DNA of 64,000 bases, taken from assembly GCF_014395425.1 (NCBI RefSeq), contig NZ_CP060711.1, positions 2,418,001-2,482,000 on the forward strand, in the 5' to 3' direction. The notes under the pieces are model-generated. The model was not told the DNA's origin and ran no database searches. It was given only the letters and a program-made list of their open reading frames with translations. This DNA comes from Thermomonas brevis. GTDB lineage: Bacteria; Pseudomonadota; Gammaproteobacteria; Xanthomonadales; Xanthomonadaceae. This document shows, piece by piece, positions 47,759 to 57,305 of this stretch (position 1 is its first letter; each line of letters starts with the position of its first letter). Both the position numbers and the translations under genes were made by a program.

Positions 47759-50449
47759 ATGAACTGGCTCAACGAAATGCTGCAGAACGATCCCGATCCG
47801 CAGGAATCGCGGGAGTGGATCGAGTCGCTGAAAGCGGTCATCGACCACGACGGCGCGCAGCGCGCGCACCAGCTGCTGGAAGGCATGGTGGAGCTGACCC
47901 GCCGCGCCGGCGCGCACCTGCCGTTCGCGCCGACCACCGCCTACGTCAACACCATCCCCGCGCATCTGGAGCCGGCGATGCCGGGCGATGCGCACCTGGA
48001 ATGGCGGATCCGCTCCATCATCCGCTGGAACGCGATGGCGATGGTGGTGCGCGCCAACCGCAAGCCGGGTTCGCTGGGCGGCCACATCGCCAGCTTCGCC
48101 AGCTCCGCCACCCTGTACGACGTCGGCTTCAACCATTTCTGGCGCGCGCCCAGCGCCGACCATCCGGGCGACCTGCTCTACATCCAGGGCCACAGCTCGC
48201 CGGGCATCTACTCGCGCGCCTTCCTCGAAGGCCGCATCAGCGAATCGCAGCTGGACAGCTTCCGCATGGAAGTGGACGGCCGCGGCATCAGCAGCTACCC
48301 GCATCCTTGGCTGATGCCGGACTTCTGGCAGACCCCCACCGTGAGCATGGGCCTGGGCCCGCTGGCCGCGATCTACCAGGCGCGCAGCTGGAAGTATCTG
48401 GAAGCGCGCGGGCTGATGCCGAAGACCAACCGCAAGGTCTGGTGCTTCATGGGCGACGGCGAGACGGACGAGCCGGAATCGCTGGGCGCAATTGGCGTGG
48501 CCGGCCGCGAAGGCCTGGACAACCTGGTCTTCGTCATCAACTGCAACCTGCAGCGCCTGGACGGCCCGGTGCGCGGCAACGGCAAGATCATTCAGGAGCT
48601 GGAAGGCCAGTTCCGCGGCGCCGGCTGGAACGTCATCAAGACCATCTGGGGCAGCTACTGGGATCCGCTGCTGGCCAAGGACACCAGCGGCGAACTGCGC
48701 CGGATCATGATGGAGACCGTCGACGGCGAGTACCAGAACTGCAAGGCCTTCGGCGGCGCGTACACGCGCGAGCATTTCTTCGGCAAGTCGCCGGAGACGC
48801 TGGCGATGGTGTCCAGCCTGAGCGACGACGACATCTGGCGCCTGAACCGCGGCGGCCACGACCCGCACAAGGTCTATGCGGCCTACGACGCGGCGATGAA
48901 GACCGCCGGCCAGCCCACCGTGATCCTCGCCAAGACGGTGAAGGGCTACGGCATGGGCAGCGCCGGCGAGGCGCTCAATCCCACCCACCAGACCAAGAAG
49001 CTGGACAACGACGCGGTGCGCGCGTTCCGCGACCGCTTCCAGCTGCCGATCAGCGACGACCAGCTCAAGGACGGCGACGTGCCGTTCTATCGCCCGGACG
49101 AAAAGTCGCCGGAAATGCAGTACATGCGCGATCGCCGCGCCGCGCTGGGCGGCCACTTGCCGGCGCGCCGGCGCAAGGCCAGCGCGCCGCTGGAAGTGCC
49201 GCCGCTGGCGACCTTCGAGCGCCTGCTGAAGTCCACCGGCGAGCGCGAGATCAGCACCACGATGGCGTTCGTGCAGATGTTCAACATCATCCTGCGCGAC
49301 AAGCAGGTCGGCCCGCGCTGCGTGCCGATCGTGGCCGACGAGGCGCGCACCTTCGGCATGGAAGGCCTGTTCCGCCAGCTCGGCATCTACGCGCCGCAGG
49401 GCCAGAAGTACAAGCCGGTGGACGCCGACCAGCTGATGTTCTACCGCGAGGACGCGGCGGGGCAGGTGCTGGAGGAAGGCATCACCGAGGCCGGCGCGTT
49501 CGCCAGCTGGATGGCGCTGGCCACCAGCTACAGCAGCAACGATCTGCAGATGCTGCCGTTCTACATCTACTACTCGATGTTCGGCTTCCAGCGCGTCGGC
49601 GACTTCGCCTGGCAGGCCGGCGACATGCGCGCGCGCGGCTTCGTGCTGGGCGGCACCGCCGGCCGCACCACGCTCAACGGCGAAGGTTTGCAGCACGAGG
49701 ACGGCCATTCGCACATCCAGAGCGGGCTGATCCCGAACGTGCGCAGCTTCGACCCGAGCTTCGCCTACGAAGTGGTGGTGCTGGTGCAGTACGGCATGCA
49801 GCGGATGCTGGCCGAGCAGCACGACGAGTACTTCTACATCACCCTGATGAACGAGAACTACACCCATCCCGAAATGCCGGCCGGCAGCGAGGAAGGGATC
49901 GTCAAGGGCATGTACCTGCTGAAGGACGCCGGCAAGGGCAAGAAGGGCGAACTGCGCGTGCAGCTGCTGGGCAGCGGCACCATCCTGCGCGAGGTGATCG
50001 CGGCCGCCGACCTGCTGGACGCCGACTTCGGCATCAAGGCCGACATCTGGTCCTGCCCCAGCTTCACCGAGCTGGCCCGCGACGGCGCCGACGCCGAGCG
50101 CTGGAACCGCTTCCATCCGGAAGCCAAGGCCGCGCGCAAGCCGTGGGTCACGCAGCAGCTGGAAGGCCGCCAGGGCCCGGCCATCGCCGCCACCGACTAC
50201 GTGCGCGCGTTCGCCAACCAGATCCGCGAGTACGTGCCGATGCGCTACAGCGTGCTGGGCACCGACGGCTACGGCCGCAGCGACACCCGCGAGAACCTGC
50301 GCCGCCACTTCGAAGTGGATCGCTACTACGTCGCCCATGCGGCGGTCGCCGCGCTGGCGGCCGAAGGCAAGCTCACCGCCAAGGACGTGGCGCGCGCGCT
50401 CAAGCTCTACAAGCTGGATACCGACAAGCCGAATCCGCTGCTGGCGTAA
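47759..50449 (+). CDS. aceE: Pyruvate dehydrogenase E1 component (homodimeric)
   Basis: 896 residues, the large gammaproteobacterial homodimeric E1, a thiamine-diphosphate enzyme that decarboxylates pyruvate and acetylates lipoyl-E2. The ThDP motif is MGDGETDEPESLG...VFVINCNLQ. LGGHIASFASSATLYDVGFNH and the long GFQRVGDFAWQAGDMRARGF region are as in E. coli AceE. The AceF (E2) and Lpd (E3) genes, normally next, are absent here; a peptidase on the other strand follows. The start MNWLNEMLQNDPDP.. is the usual one. A TAGACT -10 lies about 30 bases upstream. Confidence 0.98.
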   Translation: MNWLNEMLQNDPDPQESREWIESLKAVIDHDGAQRAHQLLEGMVELTRRAGAHLPFAPTTAYVNTIPAHLEPAMPGDAHLEWRIRSIIRWNAMAMVVRANRKPGSLGGHIASFASSATLYDVGFNHFWRAPSADHPGDLLYIQGHSSPGIYSRAFLEGRISESQLDSFRMEVDGRGISSYPHPWLMPDFWQTPTVSMGLGPLAAIYQARSWKYLEARGLMPKTNRKVWCFMGDGETDEPESLGAIGVAGREGLDNLVFVINCNLQRLDGPVRGNGKIIQELEGQFRGAGWNVIKTIWGSYWDPLLAKDTSGELRRIMMETVDGEYQNCKAFGGAYTREHFFGKSPETLAMVSSLSDDDIWRLNRGGHDPHKVYAAYDAAMKTAGQPTVILAKTVKGYGMGSAGEALNPTHQTKKLDNDAVRAFRDRFQLPISDDQLKDGDVPFYRPDEKSPEMQYMRDRRAALGGHLPARRRKASAPLEVPPLATFERLLKSTGEREISTTMAFVQMFNIILRDKQVGPRCVPIVADEARTFGMEGLFRQLGIYAPQGQKYKPVDADQLMFYREDAAGQVLEEGITEAGAFASWMALATSYSSNDLQMLPFYIYYSMFGFQRVGDFAWQAGDMRARGFVLGGTAGRTTLNGEGLQHEDGHSHIQSGLIPNVRSFDPSFAYEVVVLVQYGMQRMLAEQHDEYFYITLMNENYTHPEMPAGSEEGIVKGMYLLKDAGKGKKGELRVQLLGSGTILREVIAAADLLDADFGIKADIWSCPSFTELARDGADAERWNRFHPEAKAARKPWVTQQLEGRQGPAIAATDYVRAFANQIREYVPMRYSVLGTDGYGRSDTRENLRRHFEVDRYYVAHAAVAALAAEGKLTAKDVARALKLYKLDTDKPNPLLA

Positions 50450-50472
50450 GCGTCGGAAGATGCGCAACGAAA

Positions 50473-50496
50473 AAGGCGGCCAGTGGCCGCCTTCTT
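50473..50496 (+). terminator. Rho-independent terminator after aceE
   Basis: AAGGCGGCC and GGCCGCCTT form a nine-base-pair stem with a three-base loop, 23 bases after the aceE stop, followed by CTTCTTCG. It separates aceE from the convergent peptidase gene together with the adjacent repeat. Confidence 0.75.
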
Positions 50497-50532
50497 CGTG
50501 ATGCGCTTCGTGAATTGCGCGTGTCTTTTTTC

Positions 50533-50576
50533 GACGCGGATGAACGCGGATCGCTTTATCCGCCTTTATCCGCGTC
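50533..50576. repeat. Palindromic repeat family B, copy 3
   Basis: GACGCGGATGAACGCGGAT (50533-50551) and ATCCGCCTTTATCCGCGTC (50558-50576) pair with a few mismatches around a six-base loop, with a T-run before the left arm. The words match the copies at 11576-11752 and 38890-38969. Confidence 0.7.
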
Positions 50577-50606
50577 CAATGCTGCTTTCAATGTGTCGTT
50601 CGCGCG

Positions 50607-51998
50607 TTATTCCGCCGCCTTCGGCGCGCTGCCGAAGCCGCCTTCCGCCTGCGCCGCCAGCCAGGTGAACACCGCATACGCCGCGGTGTTCTGCGCCAGG
50701 TCCTTCGGGTCGATCTTGTCGAGGGTGTCCTCGGCGTTGTGGTGGAGGTCGAAGTAATGGGTGCCGTCGTGGCCCAGCCACGCCCAGGCCATGCCGCGCT
50801 GGGTCAGCGGGCCGATGTCGGATTCCGGCTCGCCCTTGCCCGGCATCCACTCGATGCCCAGCGGCGCCAGCACCTGCTGGATCTGCGCCAGCGCGGCCGG
50901 CTGCAGGTCGCGCGCGCTGGAGTCGAAGCCGTAGATGTGGCCCGCGCCGAAATCGCTTTCCACCGACATGACGTGGTTGGCGACGTCGCCCGCGTGCTTG
51001 TCCGCGTAGGCGCGGCCGCCCCACAGGCCCTGTTCCTCGTTGGCGAAGGCGACCACGCGGATGCTGCGCGCCGGCTTCAGCGGCTTGATCAGCGCGCCGG
51101 CCGCCATGGTGATGGCGACGCCGGCGGCGTCGTCGATCGCGCCGGTGCCGTAGTCCCAGGAGTCCAGGTGGCCGCCGATCAGCACGACTTCCTGCGGGCG
51201 CTTGCTGCCGGTGATTTCGCCGATCACGTTCTGCGAGGTGTATTCGCCGTCCCAGCCGCAGTCCAGCGCCAGCTTCACGCGGATCGGGCCGAGCGCGACC
51301 AGCCGCGCCAGCTGCTCGGCGTCGATGGTGGACAGCGCGGCGGCCGGGATCGGCTTCAAGCCGTCCTCGTAGCGGGTGCCGCCGGTATGCGGCGCGCGCG
51401 AGGTGTCGGTGCCGGCCGAGCGCATCAGGAAGCCGACCGCGCCCTTATGGATCGCCAGCGACGGCCCGCCCCAGCGCACGCGGCCGCTGTTGCCGTAGTC
51501 GCTGCCGTCGCGGCGCGCCTGCATGTGGTAATCGACAAAGACGATTTTGCCGGCCAGCGAGCCGTCCGGCGCGGCTTCCAGCGCGGCCAGGTCGGGGAAG
51601 CGCACGACTTCGCCTTCCACCGTGCCGCCGACGCTGCCGCCCAGTGCGGCCACGCGCAGCGGCTGCGCGTGCGCACCCAGCACCTGCACGGATTCGCTGT
51701 GGCGTACCCACTTCGGGAAGGTCACCGGCTCGGTCCATACCTTGTCGTAGCCCAGCGCCTTGAACTTGGCCTTGGCCCATTCGACGGCGCGCGCGTCGGC
51801 CTCGCTGCCGCCCGGGCGCGGGCCGACCTCGGTGGTCAGCGATTCGGTCACCTTCCAGGCGGTGTCGTCCTTGAGCACGGCGTCGCGCAGCGTGGCGGCC
51901 TGCTTCAGCGCGGCGTCGGGAATGCGGGTGGGTTGCGCGGCGTGCAGCGGCGCGGCGACCAGCAGGGCGAGGGCGGCGGCGAGGACGGTGGTGCGCAT
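50607..51998 (-). CDS. M28-family zinc aminopeptidase
   Basis: 463 residues with a signal peptide (MRTTVLAAALALLVAAPLHAA). A protease-associated (PA) domain lies at about 130-250, followed by the M28 catalytic domain: GGHLDSWDYGTGAIDDAAGV provides the first His and the bridging Asp, and VVAFANEEQGLWGG provides the Glu base. A later HYFDLHHNAEDTLDKI gives the last histidine. It would remove N-terminal amino acids from peptides in the periplasm or outside. It stands alone, converging on aceE. Confidence 0.95.
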   Translation of the reverse strand: MRTTVLAAALALLVAAPLHAAQPTRIPDAALKQAATLRDAVLKDDTAWKVTESLTTEVGPRPGGSEADARAVEWAKAKFKALGYDKVWTEPVTFPKWVRHSESVQVLGAHAQPLRVAALGGSVGGTVEGEVVRFPDLAALEAAPDGSLAGKIVFVDYHMQARRDGSDYGNSGRVRWGGPSLAIHKGAVGFLMRSAGTDTSRAPHTGGTRYEDGLKPIPAAALSTIDAEQLARLVALGPIRVKLALDCGWDGEYTSQNVIGEITGSKRPQEVVLIGGHLDSWDYGTGAIDDAAGVAITMAAGALIKPLKPARSIRVVAFANEEQGLWGGRAYADKHAGDVANHVMSVESDFGAGHIYGFDSSARDLQPAALAQIQQVLAPLGIEWMPGKGEPESDIGPLTQRGMAWAWLGHDGTHYFDLHHNAEDTLDKIDPKDLAQNTAAYAVFTWLAAQAEGGFGSAPKAAE

Positions 51999-52079
51999 CG
52001 GCAGGCTCCGGCAGAAGGGAAACCGCGAGTGTATGGCCCGCGGCCCCGCCGTTGTCCCGTGCCGGAAGTCGCCGGGCGG

Positions 52080-52493
52080 TTATTTCCTGAGCGAATCGCG
52101 GATGTCGCGCAGCAGCAGGATCTCTTCCGACGGCTCGGCGGGCGCGGCCGGCGCGTCCTCGGGCTTCCGGTGCAGCTTGTTGATGCCCTTCACCACCATG
52201 AAGATGGCGAAGGCGACGATCACGAACTGGATGACCGCGTTGATGAACTCGCCGTAGGCCAGCACCACCGCCGGCACTTCCTGGCCGGCGGCGTCCACGC
52301 TGGCGGCCTTGAGGGTGATGGCGAGCTTGGAGAAATCCACGCCGCCGATCAGCAGGCCGATGGGCGGCATGATCACCTTGTCCACCAGCGCGGTGACGAT
52401 CTTGCCGAACGCGCCGCCGATCACCACGCCCACGGCGAGGTCGATCACGTTGCCGCGCATCGCGAATTCCCTGAACTCGGTCATCATGCCCAT
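52080..52493 (-). CDS. mscL: Large-conductance mechanosensitive channel
   Basis: 137 residues. MscL opens to release solutes on hypo-osmotic shock. The N-terminal amphipathic helix [33 protein letters not shown] is almost a consensus; the second segment is [22 protein letters not shown] and the C-terminal helix is [20 protein letters not shown] with six bases' spacing supports the start at MGMMTEF, which aligns with MSIIKEF of E. coli. The inner-membrane pentamer is expected. Confidence 0.97.
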   Translation of the reverse strand: MGMMTEFREFAMRGNVIDLAVGVVIGGAFGKIVTALVDKVIMPPIGLLIGGVDFSKLAITLKAASVDAAGQEVPAVVLAYGEFINAVIQFVIVAFAIFMVVKGINKLHRKPEDAPAAPAEPSEEILLLRDIRDSLRK

Positions 52494-52527
52494 CGGCCGC
52501 TCCGTCGAAGTGGTGTGTGGCGGAAGA

Positions 52528-53253
52528 TTAACCGTTCGCCGGCGCGATGTGGCCTTGCAGCGCAAGCGCATCGCTGATGCGCGCATGGAAGGCGTCGCCC
52601 GGCTGCAATGCGGCGACGCCGGCGGGCGTGCCCATGAACACCAAGTCGCCGGCGCGCAGCGCGTACAGCTTCGACAGTTCGTGCAGGATCTCCGGCACGT
52701 TCCAGATCAGCTGGTCCAGCGTGGACTGCTGGCGGCGTTCGCCGTTGACGTCGAGCGAGATCGGCAACGCGTCCAGCGCGCCGAGTTCGCCTGCCGGCAG
52801 CAGCGGGCCGACCGGCGCGGAATGGTCGAAGCCCTTGCCGGTATCCCACGGCAGGCCCTTGGCCTTGGCGGCGGCCTGCAGGTCGCGGCGGGTGAGGTCG
52901 AGGCCGACGGCGTAGCCGAACACCAGCGACGAAGCGGCATCGACCGCAAGCTCGTCGGCGGGCGCGTCGACGCCCAGCGCCACCACCAGTTCGACCTCGT
53001 GGTGCAGGTCGGACGTGCCCGGCGGGTAGGGGACGACGCCGTCGACGACGATGGCGTCGGCGGGTTTCATGAAGAACACGGGATTGCCGCGCTCGGCCTT
53101 CGAGGCCGGCGCCGCCGCGCCCATTTCGCGCGCGTGGTCGGCGAAGTTGCGGCCGACGCAGTAGATGCGGCGCACCGGGAACGCGCCGAGCGTCTTGCCG
53201 GCGCGATCGATCACGGGAATGCGCGGCGTGGCCGCGGCGGGAATCACGTCCAT
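52528..53253 (-). CDS. Fumarylacetoacetate-hydrolase-family protein
   Basis: 241 residues, one FAH domain. Marks: [41 protein letters not shown] with the acidic metal ligands, [35 protein letters not shown] and [17 protein letters not shown]. These belong to the small-FAH group, which includes fumarylpyruvate hydrolase and acylpyruvase enzymes acting on beta-diketones or oxaloacetate. The substrate is not known. It follows a 95-residue membrane gene by 15 bases. Confidence 0.93.
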   Translation of the reverse strand: MDVIPAAATPRIPVIDRAGKTLGAFPVRRIYCVGRNFADHAREMGAAAPASKAERGNPVFFMKPADAIVVDGVVPYPPGTSDLHHEVELVVALGVDAPADELAVDAASSLVFGYAVGLDLTRRDLQAAAKAKGLPWDTGKGFDHSAPVGPLLPAGELGALDALPISLDVNGERRQQSTLDQLIWNVPEILHELSKLYALRAGDLVFMGTPAGVAALQPGDAFHARISDALALQGHIAPANG

Positions 53254-53268
53254 CGGACGCGCCTCCGG

Positions 53269-53556
53269 TCAGCGCGCCAGCGGCAGCTGCGCCTTGCCGA
53301 CGACGTGGTAGTCGCCGTCGATGCTGCCGCGGCGTGCGCCAGCGGCGGGTTTGCCGCGCTGTGCCCACAGCCGCCACAGCATGCCGCCGGCCAGCATCGC
53401 CGCGCCGACGAACACGCCCAGCACCACCAGCGCCAGCAGCAGGGCGATGCCGACCACGCCCAGCGCGATCCGCAGCAGCGGGTGGCGCGGACGGCGCGGC
53501 GCGCTGAAGGCGAAGGTGCGGAAGCGGCGGAAGGCGTGGTGCTGGAAGATCGACAT
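53269..53556 (-). CDS. Small membrane protein, unknown function
   Basis: 95 residues, with one long hydrophobic stretch (LLRIALGVVGIALLLALVVLGVFVGAAMLAGG in pieces) that could span the membrane twice, flanked by basic residues on both sides (FRRFRTF, RRPRHP). The tail GDYHVVGKAQLPLAR is polar. No family is recognised. It diverges from the Rieske gene and is likely co-transcribed with the FAH-family gene. Confidence 0.7.
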   Translation of the reverse strand: MSIFQHHAFRRFRTFAFSAPRRPRHPLLRIALGVVGIALLLALVVLGVFVGAAMLAGGMLWRLWAQRGKPAAGARRGSIDGDYHVVGKAQLPLAR

Positions 53557-53626
53557 CTGGCGGCCCTGGAGGTTGCAACGGCGTGACACAATGCGGCGCA
53601 GTATCGGCAGAACCGGCGGGGCAGTT

Positions 53627-54001
53627 GTGAGCAGTTCGTTAAATCCGGCAGCGGCGGCGCTGGCGCCGCTGGACGCGCTGCCGCCGGACGGCCTGCACGA
53701 ATGCGAAGCCGGCATCGACGGCGAAACCGAATCGCTGATCCTCTATCGCGCCCCGGACGGCGCGGTGCGCGCCTGGTTGAACGTCTGCCCGCACGCCGGC
53801 CGCCGGCTGGATTTCGCGCCCGGCAAGTTCCTGCGCAGCAAGACCGGCGAACTGGTGTGCGCGGTGCACGGCGCCACCTTCGAGCTGGGCAACGGCGACT
53901 GCGTGGCCGGCCCCTGCCGCGGCGACTGCCTGCGCGCGGTGCCGGTGCATGTGGCCGACGGGCAGGTCTGGCTGGATGCGGCGGTGCCGGCGTCCGGCTG
54001 A
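53627..54001 (+). CDS. Rieske [2Fe-2S] ferredoxin-like protein
   Basis: 124 residues, one Rieske domain; GTG start. The two cluster sites are CPHAGRRLD (Cys-Pro-His) and CAVHGATFELG (Cys-x-x-His), the order and spacing of Rieske ferredoxins. No signal peptide, so cytoplasmic. It could pass electrons to an oxygenase; none is encoded next to it. The following hypothetical lipoprotein gene begins 16 bases later. Confidence 0.9.
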   Translation: MSSSLNPAAAALAPLDALPPDGLHECEAGIDGETESLILYRAPDGAVRAWLNVCPHAGRRLDFAPGKFLRSKTGELVCAVHGATFELGNGDCVAGPCRGDCLRAVPVHVADGQVWLDAAVPASG

Positions 54002-54017
54002 TGGGCAGGCGGACCGC

Positions 54018-54350
54018 ATGAAACTCGCGCTGGCGCTTTTTCTCGCGTCGATGCTCGCCGGCTGCTCCGCTTCGCGCGCCGAAAAAGACCAGCAGGACTT
54101 CTTCGAAGTCGAAGCCTACGCGCGCCTGAAGCCGGGCATGACGGAAGCGCAGATCCTGTCGTGGGCCGGATCGCACGAGCTCGGCAGGGCCTCCGATGGC
54201 TCGACCGACATCATCCTGCTTGCGCCGGGCATCGACACCCGCTGGCCGCACATCCCGTGCGCCCGCACGTTTACGCAAATCCGCATAACGCTCGATGGGC
54301 AGCGGAAGCTGGCGTCGTACAGGCTCGGCCGGGGCGGGGTCTGCCTGTAG
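54018..54350 (+). CDS. Small lipoprotein with BamE/SmpA-like core
   Basis: 110 residues. The signal MKLALALFLASMLAGC has a clear lipobox (LAGC) with Cys16. The mature part has ARLKPGMTEAQILSWAGSH, which resembles the BamE/SmpA (OmlA) fold's LxxGMTxxQVxxLLG text. Two further cysteines (IPC, GGVC) could form a disulfide. BamE itself is usually larger and sits elsewhere, so this may be a distinct outer-membrane lipoprotein. Weak family assignment. Confidence 0.72.
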   Translation: MKLALALFLASMLAGCSASRAEKDQQDFFEVEAYARLKPGMTEAQILSWAGSHELGRASDGSTDIILLAPGIDTRWPHIPCARTFTQIRITLDGQRKLASYRLGRGGVCL

Positions 54351-54443
54351 GCATCCGGCAGGCGCCGACGGCGCGGCCTCGGCTCGCGGGATTCGGACGC
54401 GGGTGCTTTCAGGATGCGCGGGTTGCACCACCCATCCGGCGCT

Positions 54444-56282
54444 TCAGAACATCAGGTTGATCATCACCACGATGACGGCGGTGTAGAGCAGCGTCAGCGG
54501 GCCGCCCGAGCGCCACATGTCGCGCGCGCTGTAGCCGGCCGGGCCGGTGATCATCGACACCGACGGGTTGGACGCGGTGACGAAGTTGTTGGAGGCCGAC
54601 AGCGCTACGATCAGCGCGAACGCGGTGGGATTGCCGCCCACCGCCAGCGCCAGGTTGATCGCCAGCGGCACCAGCACGATGGTCGCGCCGACGTGGCTGA
54701 TCACCATCGAGAACGCGGTGGTGAACAGCGCCAGCGCGATTTCGATCAGCCACGGCGGCATCCCTTCCGGCAGGCGCTCGATGCTGTGCCCGGCGACCCA
54801 CGCCGCCGCGCCGCTGGAATCCATCGCCCAGCCCAGCGGGATCAGGCAGGCCATCAGGAACACGGTCTTCCAGCTGATCGCCGCGTAGGCCTCGTCCATC
54901 TTCAGCACGCCGGTCACCAGCATGCCGGCCACGCCGGTCATCAGCGCGATCGAGGTCGGGATGCGCGAGGACAGCGCCAGCAGCATGCTCACCGCGAAGA
55001 TCGCCATCGCGATCTTGAACTTGTGCGGGCGCTGCTCGCCCTTCGGGTAGTCGGTGACCACCACGAAGTCGCGGCTGCGAGCGGCCTCGGCGAGGTCGGT
55101 CCAGATGCTGTGCAGCACCAGCATGTCGCCGGCGCGGATCGGGATGTTGCGCACGTCCTCGCGCAGCACCTGCTTGTCGCGGTTGATCGCCAGCAGGCTC
55201 AGGCCGAACTGCTGGCGCAGCCGCAGCTGCGCCTGCGGCTTGCCGATGAAGCCGGAAGTGGGTGGCACCACCGCCTCGGAGATGCCGGCGCGGCTGGGGT
55301 TGAACAGGTCGGCGAACGCGCGCAGCCGCGCCGATGCGCGCAGGAAGTTCTTCTGCGCGAAGTCGGCGATCTGCTGGCGTTCGCCCATCACGCCGAGCAC
55401 GCTGCCGACCCAGATGCGGGTGTCCGCCGGCGGCGCCAGCCGCGATTCGCTGCCGGTCTGCAGCGCCAGCAGCAGCGGCGCGCCGACCTGCGATTCGGCG
55501 TCGCCCACGCTCATGCCCACCAGCGGGCTGTCGGCGGTGACGGTGAGTTCGTGGATGTCGCCTTCCAGGCCGTAGGCGCGGGCGAAGTAGCTGTCGGTGC
55601 GGGCGGGAGTGACCGCGTCGTCGGTGCTCTCGCGCAGCAGGCGGTCGCCGAAGAAATGGAAGTAGGCCAGCGACGCGGCCAGCAGCACCAGGCCGATCGG
55701 CAGCGGCGCGAACATCTTCAACGGCTGCAGCGAAGCCGCGCCGGACGGCATGTTGGCGTTCGCCGACACCAGCAGGTCGTTGAGCAGGATCAGCGGCGAG
55801 TTGCCGACCATGGTCAGGCTGCCGCCCATGATGATCGCCGCCGACATCGGCATCAGCAGCCGCGACAACGCCACGCCGGTGCGCGCGGAGAGCCGCGAGG
55901 CGACCGGCAGGTACAGGGCGGTGACCGACGTGTTCTGCATGAAGGCCGAGTTGATGCCGGCCACCGCCGAGGACAGCAGCAACAGCCGCTGCTCGATGCC
56001 GTGCGCGTGGCGCAGCAGCCAGCTGGCCAGGCGGTTGAGCGCGCCGGTGCGGTCGAGCCCCGCGCCCAGGATCATGGTGGCGATGACGTTCATCACCGCG
56101 TCCGAGGAGAAGCCGCCGAAGATGTCCTCGGGCGCCACCAGCCCGGTCAGGCCCAGCACCACCAGCACGATCAGCGCGGCGGCGTCGGCGCGGATGCGCT
56201 CGAACAGGAACATCGCCATGGTGAACGCCACCAGGCCCAGCACCAGCAGCATGTCGTTGGTGAGGGTGAGGGTGGTGTCCAT
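54444..56282 (-). CDS. SLC13/DASS-family permease with TrkA-C domains
   Basis: 612 residues. Two blocks of membrane segments (residues ~10-190 and ~420-610) flank two TrkA-C (RCK-C) domains at ~215-300 and ~310-400, seen in HELTVTADSPLVGMSVGDAESQVG and NIPIRAGDMLVLHSIWTDL. Signature membrane loops are GINSAFMQNTSVTALYLPVA, MIITGGSLTMVGNSPLILLN-like text, and SNNFVTASNPSVSMITGPAGY. The group transports anions such as dicarboxylates, sulfate or citrate, with the cytosolic domains regulating it. It converges on the small lipoprotein gene. Confidence 0.93.
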   Translation of the reverse strand: MDTTLTLTNDMLLVLGLVAFTMAMFLFERIRADAAALIVLVVLGLTGLVAPEDIFGGFSSDAVMNVIATMILGAGLDRTGALNRLASWLLRHAHGIEQRLLLLSSAVAGINSAFMQNTSVTALYLPVASRLSARTGVALSRLLMPMSAAIIMGGSLTMVGNSPLILLNDLLVSANANMPSGAASLQPLKMFAPLPIGLVLLAASLAYFHFFGDRLLRESTDDAVTPARTDSYFARAYGLEGDIHELTVTADSPLVGMSVGDAESQVGAPLLLALQTGSESRLAPPADTRIWVGSVLGVMGERQQIADFAQKNFLRASARLRAFADLFNPSRAGISEAVVPPTSGFIGKPQAQLRLRQQFGLSLLAINRDKQVLREDVRNIPIRAGDMLVLHSIWTDLAEAARSRDFVVVTDYPKGEQRPHKFKIAMAIFAVSMLLALSSRIPTSIALMTGVAGMLVTGVLKMDEAYAAISWKTVFLMACLIPLGWAMDSSGAAAWVAGHSIERLPEGMPPWLIEIALALFTTAFSMVISHVGATIVLVPLAINLALAVGGNPTAFALIVALSASNNFVTASNPSVSMITGPAGYSARDMWRSGGPLTLLYTAVIVVMINLMF

Positions 56283-56320
56283 CAGGCGTCGTCGGTGTCC
56301 TTACTTGAGTGCCCGGCGGC

Positions 56321-57055
56321 TCAGCTGCGGTTGTACAGCAGATCCCAGACGCCGTGCCCCAGCTTCTGCCCGCGCGTCTCGAAGTGGGTCTGCGGCCGCC
56401 ATTCGGGACGCGGCACGTGGCCGCGCGGGCCGGCGGCGTTGGTCAATCCGACGGTGGCGTCGAGCACGTCCCACATCTGCTCCGCATACTCCCGCCAATC
56501 GGTGGCGAGGTGCAAGCGCCCGTCGGACGCGAGCTTGCGCACCAGCAGCGCGGCGAACTCCGGGTTCACCAGCCGGCGCTTGTGGTGACGCTTCTTGTGC
56601 CAGGGATCGGGGAAGTAGATGCGCACCTCGTCCAGCGAGCCGTCGGCGACTTCGTGCTCCAGCACTTCCACCGCGTCGTGGTGGTAGAGGCGGACGTTGT
56701 CCGCGCCGTCTTCCGCCAGCGCGTTGAGCAGGCGGCCGACGCCCGGCGCGTGCACTTCGACGCCGATGTGGTCGCGGGCCGGATCGCGCTGCGCGGAATG
56801 ACGCAGCGCCTCGCCGTTGCCGAAGCCGATTTCGAGGATGCGCTTCGCCTTGCGGCCGAAGGCGGCGTCGAAATCGCGCGGCGCGCCGGCGTAGTCGAGG
56901 CCGAAGCGCGGCCACAGCTCGTCGAAGGCGCGCTGCTGGGCGTCGGTGAAGCGGCCTTGGCGCAGCACGAAGCTGCGCACCTTGCGCACGCCCTCGGTGA
57001 CGGTGAACGGCTTGGGCGGCGCCTTGGCGCCGCTGCTGGAGAACGGGTCGGTCAA
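56321..57055 (-). CDS. trmB: tRNA (guanine-N7-)-methyltransferase
   Basis: 244 residues, TTG start chosen because [17 protein letters not shown] is the N-terminus expected in xanthomonad TrmB; a longer open frame upstream runs into low-complexity text. TrmB makes m7G46 in tRNA. Marks: [17 protein letters not shown] (SAM loop), [38 protein letters not shown] and [14 protein letters not shown]. The final [31 protein letters not shown] is typical. It lies 39 bases ahead of the SLC13 gene. Confidence 0.96.
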   Translation of the reverse strand: MTDPFSSSGAKAPPKPFTVTEGVRKVRSFVLRQGRFTDAQQRAFDELWPRFGLDYAGAPRDFDAAFGRKAKRILEIGFGNGEALRHSAQRDPARDHIGVEVHAPGVGRLLNALAEDGADNVRLYHHDAVEVLEHEVADGSLDEVRIYFPDPWHKKRHHKRRLVNPEFAALLVRKLASDGRLHLATDWREYAEQMWDVLDATVGLTNAAGPRGHVPRPEWRPQTHFETRGQKLGHGVWDLLYNRS

Positions 57056-57305
57056 ATGGGCGGTCTCGTCCGGTGGGCGGCGCGCGAGGCGGGCGCCGCC
57101 TTCGCAAGCATGAAGGTCGGGGCGCGTATTGTCGCCCGGTTGCGGCGGCTCTGACGCAGCGCAGCGTGAGATCGTTATGATTTCATGAAACGATCCCGCC
57201 ATTCGCTGGCGTACGGCGAAGCGGGCCGGCCATCGATCAAGTGTCGGATCAGCCCGCAACACGACAACAACAATTCAAGACAACAACACTTCTCCGAGGA
57301 TGCCG

